DNA of 22,915 nt from contig JAUVQZ010000015.1 in NCBI GenBank assembly GCA_030597865.1, positions 1 through 22,915 on the forward strand. Direction: 5' to 3'. The DNA is from Pseudomonadota bacterium. Lineage in GTDB: Bacteria; Desulfobacterota; Desulfobulbia; Desulfobulbales; SURF-16. The translations under genes and the position numbers were made by a program. The notes beneath the pieces were generated by a model. The model ran no database searches and was not told where the DNA came from. It saw nothing but the letters and a program-made list of their open reading frames with translations. Of the stretch, positions 21,860-22,915 are shown in pieces (positions within the stretch are counted from its first letter, which is position 1; each line of letters begins with the position of its first letter).

Positions 21860-22915
21860 ATCCTTATGCTCCAGGGAGAGGCGCAGGACCTCATCAAGGG
21901 AGGTTATGCCGCTAAGAACCTTGGCAAGGCCTGCCTGGCGGAGATTTTGGAAGCCCTCCAGGGCGGCCTGCCTGGCGATTTCCCGGGATGAGGCCTGTTC
22001 CATGATCAGCTTTTCAATACTCTTTGAGAGCTCAAGGATTTCATAGATGGCTGTTCGGCCCCGATAGCCGGTGGATTCACACCGGGCGCAACCCTTGGGC
22101 CGATAAATGACAATATCAGCCTGGGGGGTGGTGGGAAAAAGCTTGGCAAGGGCAGGGGTGATCTCCTGTGGTTCTTTGCAGGCCGGGCAGAGCCGTCTTG
22201 GCAGGCGCTGGGCCAGAACCAGGCCCAGGGACGAGGCAATCAAAAAGGGCGGGATACCCATATCAATGAGCCGGGCCACGGCCCCGCATGCGTCGTTGGT
22301 ATGCAGGGTGGAGAGTACCAGGTGACCGGTGAGGGCTGCCTGGATGGCAATTTCCGCGGTCTCCACATCGCGGATCTCACCAATCATGACAATGTCCGGA
22401 TCCTGGCGCAGAATGGAACGCAGGGAGGAGACAAAGGTGAGATTAGCCTTGAGGTTGACCTGGACCTGGTTGACCCCGGCAAGGTCATATTCCACCGGAT
22501 CCTCAACGGTAACGATGTTCTTATCAGGTGAATTTATCTTGTTTAAGGCACCGTACAGGGTGGTGGTCTTACCACAGCCGGTGGGGCCGGTGACCAGGAT
22601 GATCTCGTGGGGCATGGCAAGATGATCCCTGAAGATTTTTTCCTGTTCCGCCTCAAAACCAAGATCGGCGAGGGCAATTTTTACCTTGCTCTTGTCCAGC
22701 AGGCGCATGACCACCTTCTCGCCGTTTCTCAGGGGTAGAATCGACACCCTGATGTCAAACTCCTTGCCCGAGATGGGCAGCTCAATGCGGCCATCCTGGG
22801 GTTTACGCCGTTCGCCAATATCAAGCTGGCTCATGATCTTGATTCTGGAAATGAGGTTGGGATGCATCTCCAGGGGGTAGTCGCGGATTTCTTTTAACAG
22901 GCCATCCACCCGGCA
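21857..22915 (-). CDS. GspE/PilB-family assembly ATPase, 5' end outside window
   Basis: This hexameric AAA-like ATPase powers pilus or pseudopilus assembly at the cytoplasmic face of the platform protein. The frame is open to the window end (RVDGLLKEIRDYP is the family's usual block), so roughly the N-terminal third or more lies outside. Visible are Walker A GPTGCGKTTT, an Asp box (TVEDPVEY), Walker B DPDIVMIGEIRD and the His box TLHTNDA. The zinc tetracysteine motif CPAC...CARCESTGYRGR of GspE/PilB proteins is also present, and all motifs are intact. It ends in LEHKD and TAG at 21857-21859, inside the MITE. The gspF/pilC-type gene follows on the same strand. The MshA-like pilin nearby suggests a pilus, but type II secretion cannot be excluded. 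Confidence 0.92.
   Translation of the reverse strand, partial: CRVDGLLKEIRDYPLEMHPNLISRIKIMSQLDIGERRKPQDGRIELPISGKEFDIRVSILPLRNGEKVVMRLLDKSKVKIALADLGFEAEQEKIFRDHLAMPHEIILVTGPTGCGKTTTLYGALNKINSPDKNIVTVEDPVEYDLAGVNQVQVNLKANLTFVSSLRSILRQDPDIVMIGEIRDVETAEIAIQAALTGHLVLSTLHTNDACGAVARLIDMGIPPFLIASSLGLVLAQRLPRRLCPACKEPQEITPALAKLFPTTPQADIVIYRPKGCARCESTGYRGRTAIYEILELSKSIEKLIMEQASSREIARQAALEGFQNLRQAGLAKVLSGITSLDEVLRLSLEHKD

Overview
The window looks like a piece of a chromosome from an anaerobic Desulfobacterota (former deltaproteobacterial) organism, most likely a relative of the Desulfobulbales. This is inferred from gene content: a selenocysteine elongation factor SelB, an NtrY/NtrX two-component pair, a ClpX-like AAA+ ATPase with an unusual architecture, a DtxR-type regulator with a cysteine-rich tail, and short lineage-type lipoproteins. 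No database search was possible. Most genes are GC-rich housekeeping genes.

Layout. Bases 1-7169 (+): the 3' part of selB, then hflX, a secreted DUF4390 protein, and the ntrY-ntrX sensor/regulator pair, closely spaced and probably co-transcribed at least in part. Bases 7170-9377: a hairpin repeat, a ClpX-like ATPase gene, a second inverted-repeat element and a small leader hairpin. hemB (+) follows at 9378-10352. Bases 10502-13504 (-) hold a four-gene run: hisB, a lipoprotein, a TtcA-family PP-loop protein and a DUF89 phosphatase. Bases 13711-14878 (+): a consensus sigma-70 promoter, tRNA-Gly(GCC), a terminator, a structured leader and the rplM-rpsI ribosomal protein operon with its terminator. 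Bases 14947-16797: argC-truA. Bases 16987-18195: a class I aminotransferase. Bases 18196-19418: a composite hairpin repeat, a very strong bidirectional terminator, an unlisted 57-residue protein gene (-) and a DtxR/MntR-family regulator (-). Bases 19419-22915: a 382-base structured intergenic region, an AT-richer MshA-like type IV pilin (+), a terminator, and the converging genes for a GspF/PilC platform protein and a GspE/PilB ATPase (-, truncated by the window end), which are separated by a 166-bp miniature inverted-repeat element.

What stands out. A TA-flanked MITE sits exactly in the gspE/pilB-gspF/pilC junction; it preserves the stop codon of one gene and appears to replace the Shine-Dalgarno of the other. 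hflX appears to lack any ATG/GTG/TTG at its true N-terminus and may start at ATC. The ClpX-like ATPase keeps the pore loop and the IGF loop, but lacks the zinc domain and has a long C-terminal extension. Two intergenic hairpin elements share near-identical cores and a third shares a short internal block. No CRISPR array, prophage, defence island or intact IS was seen.
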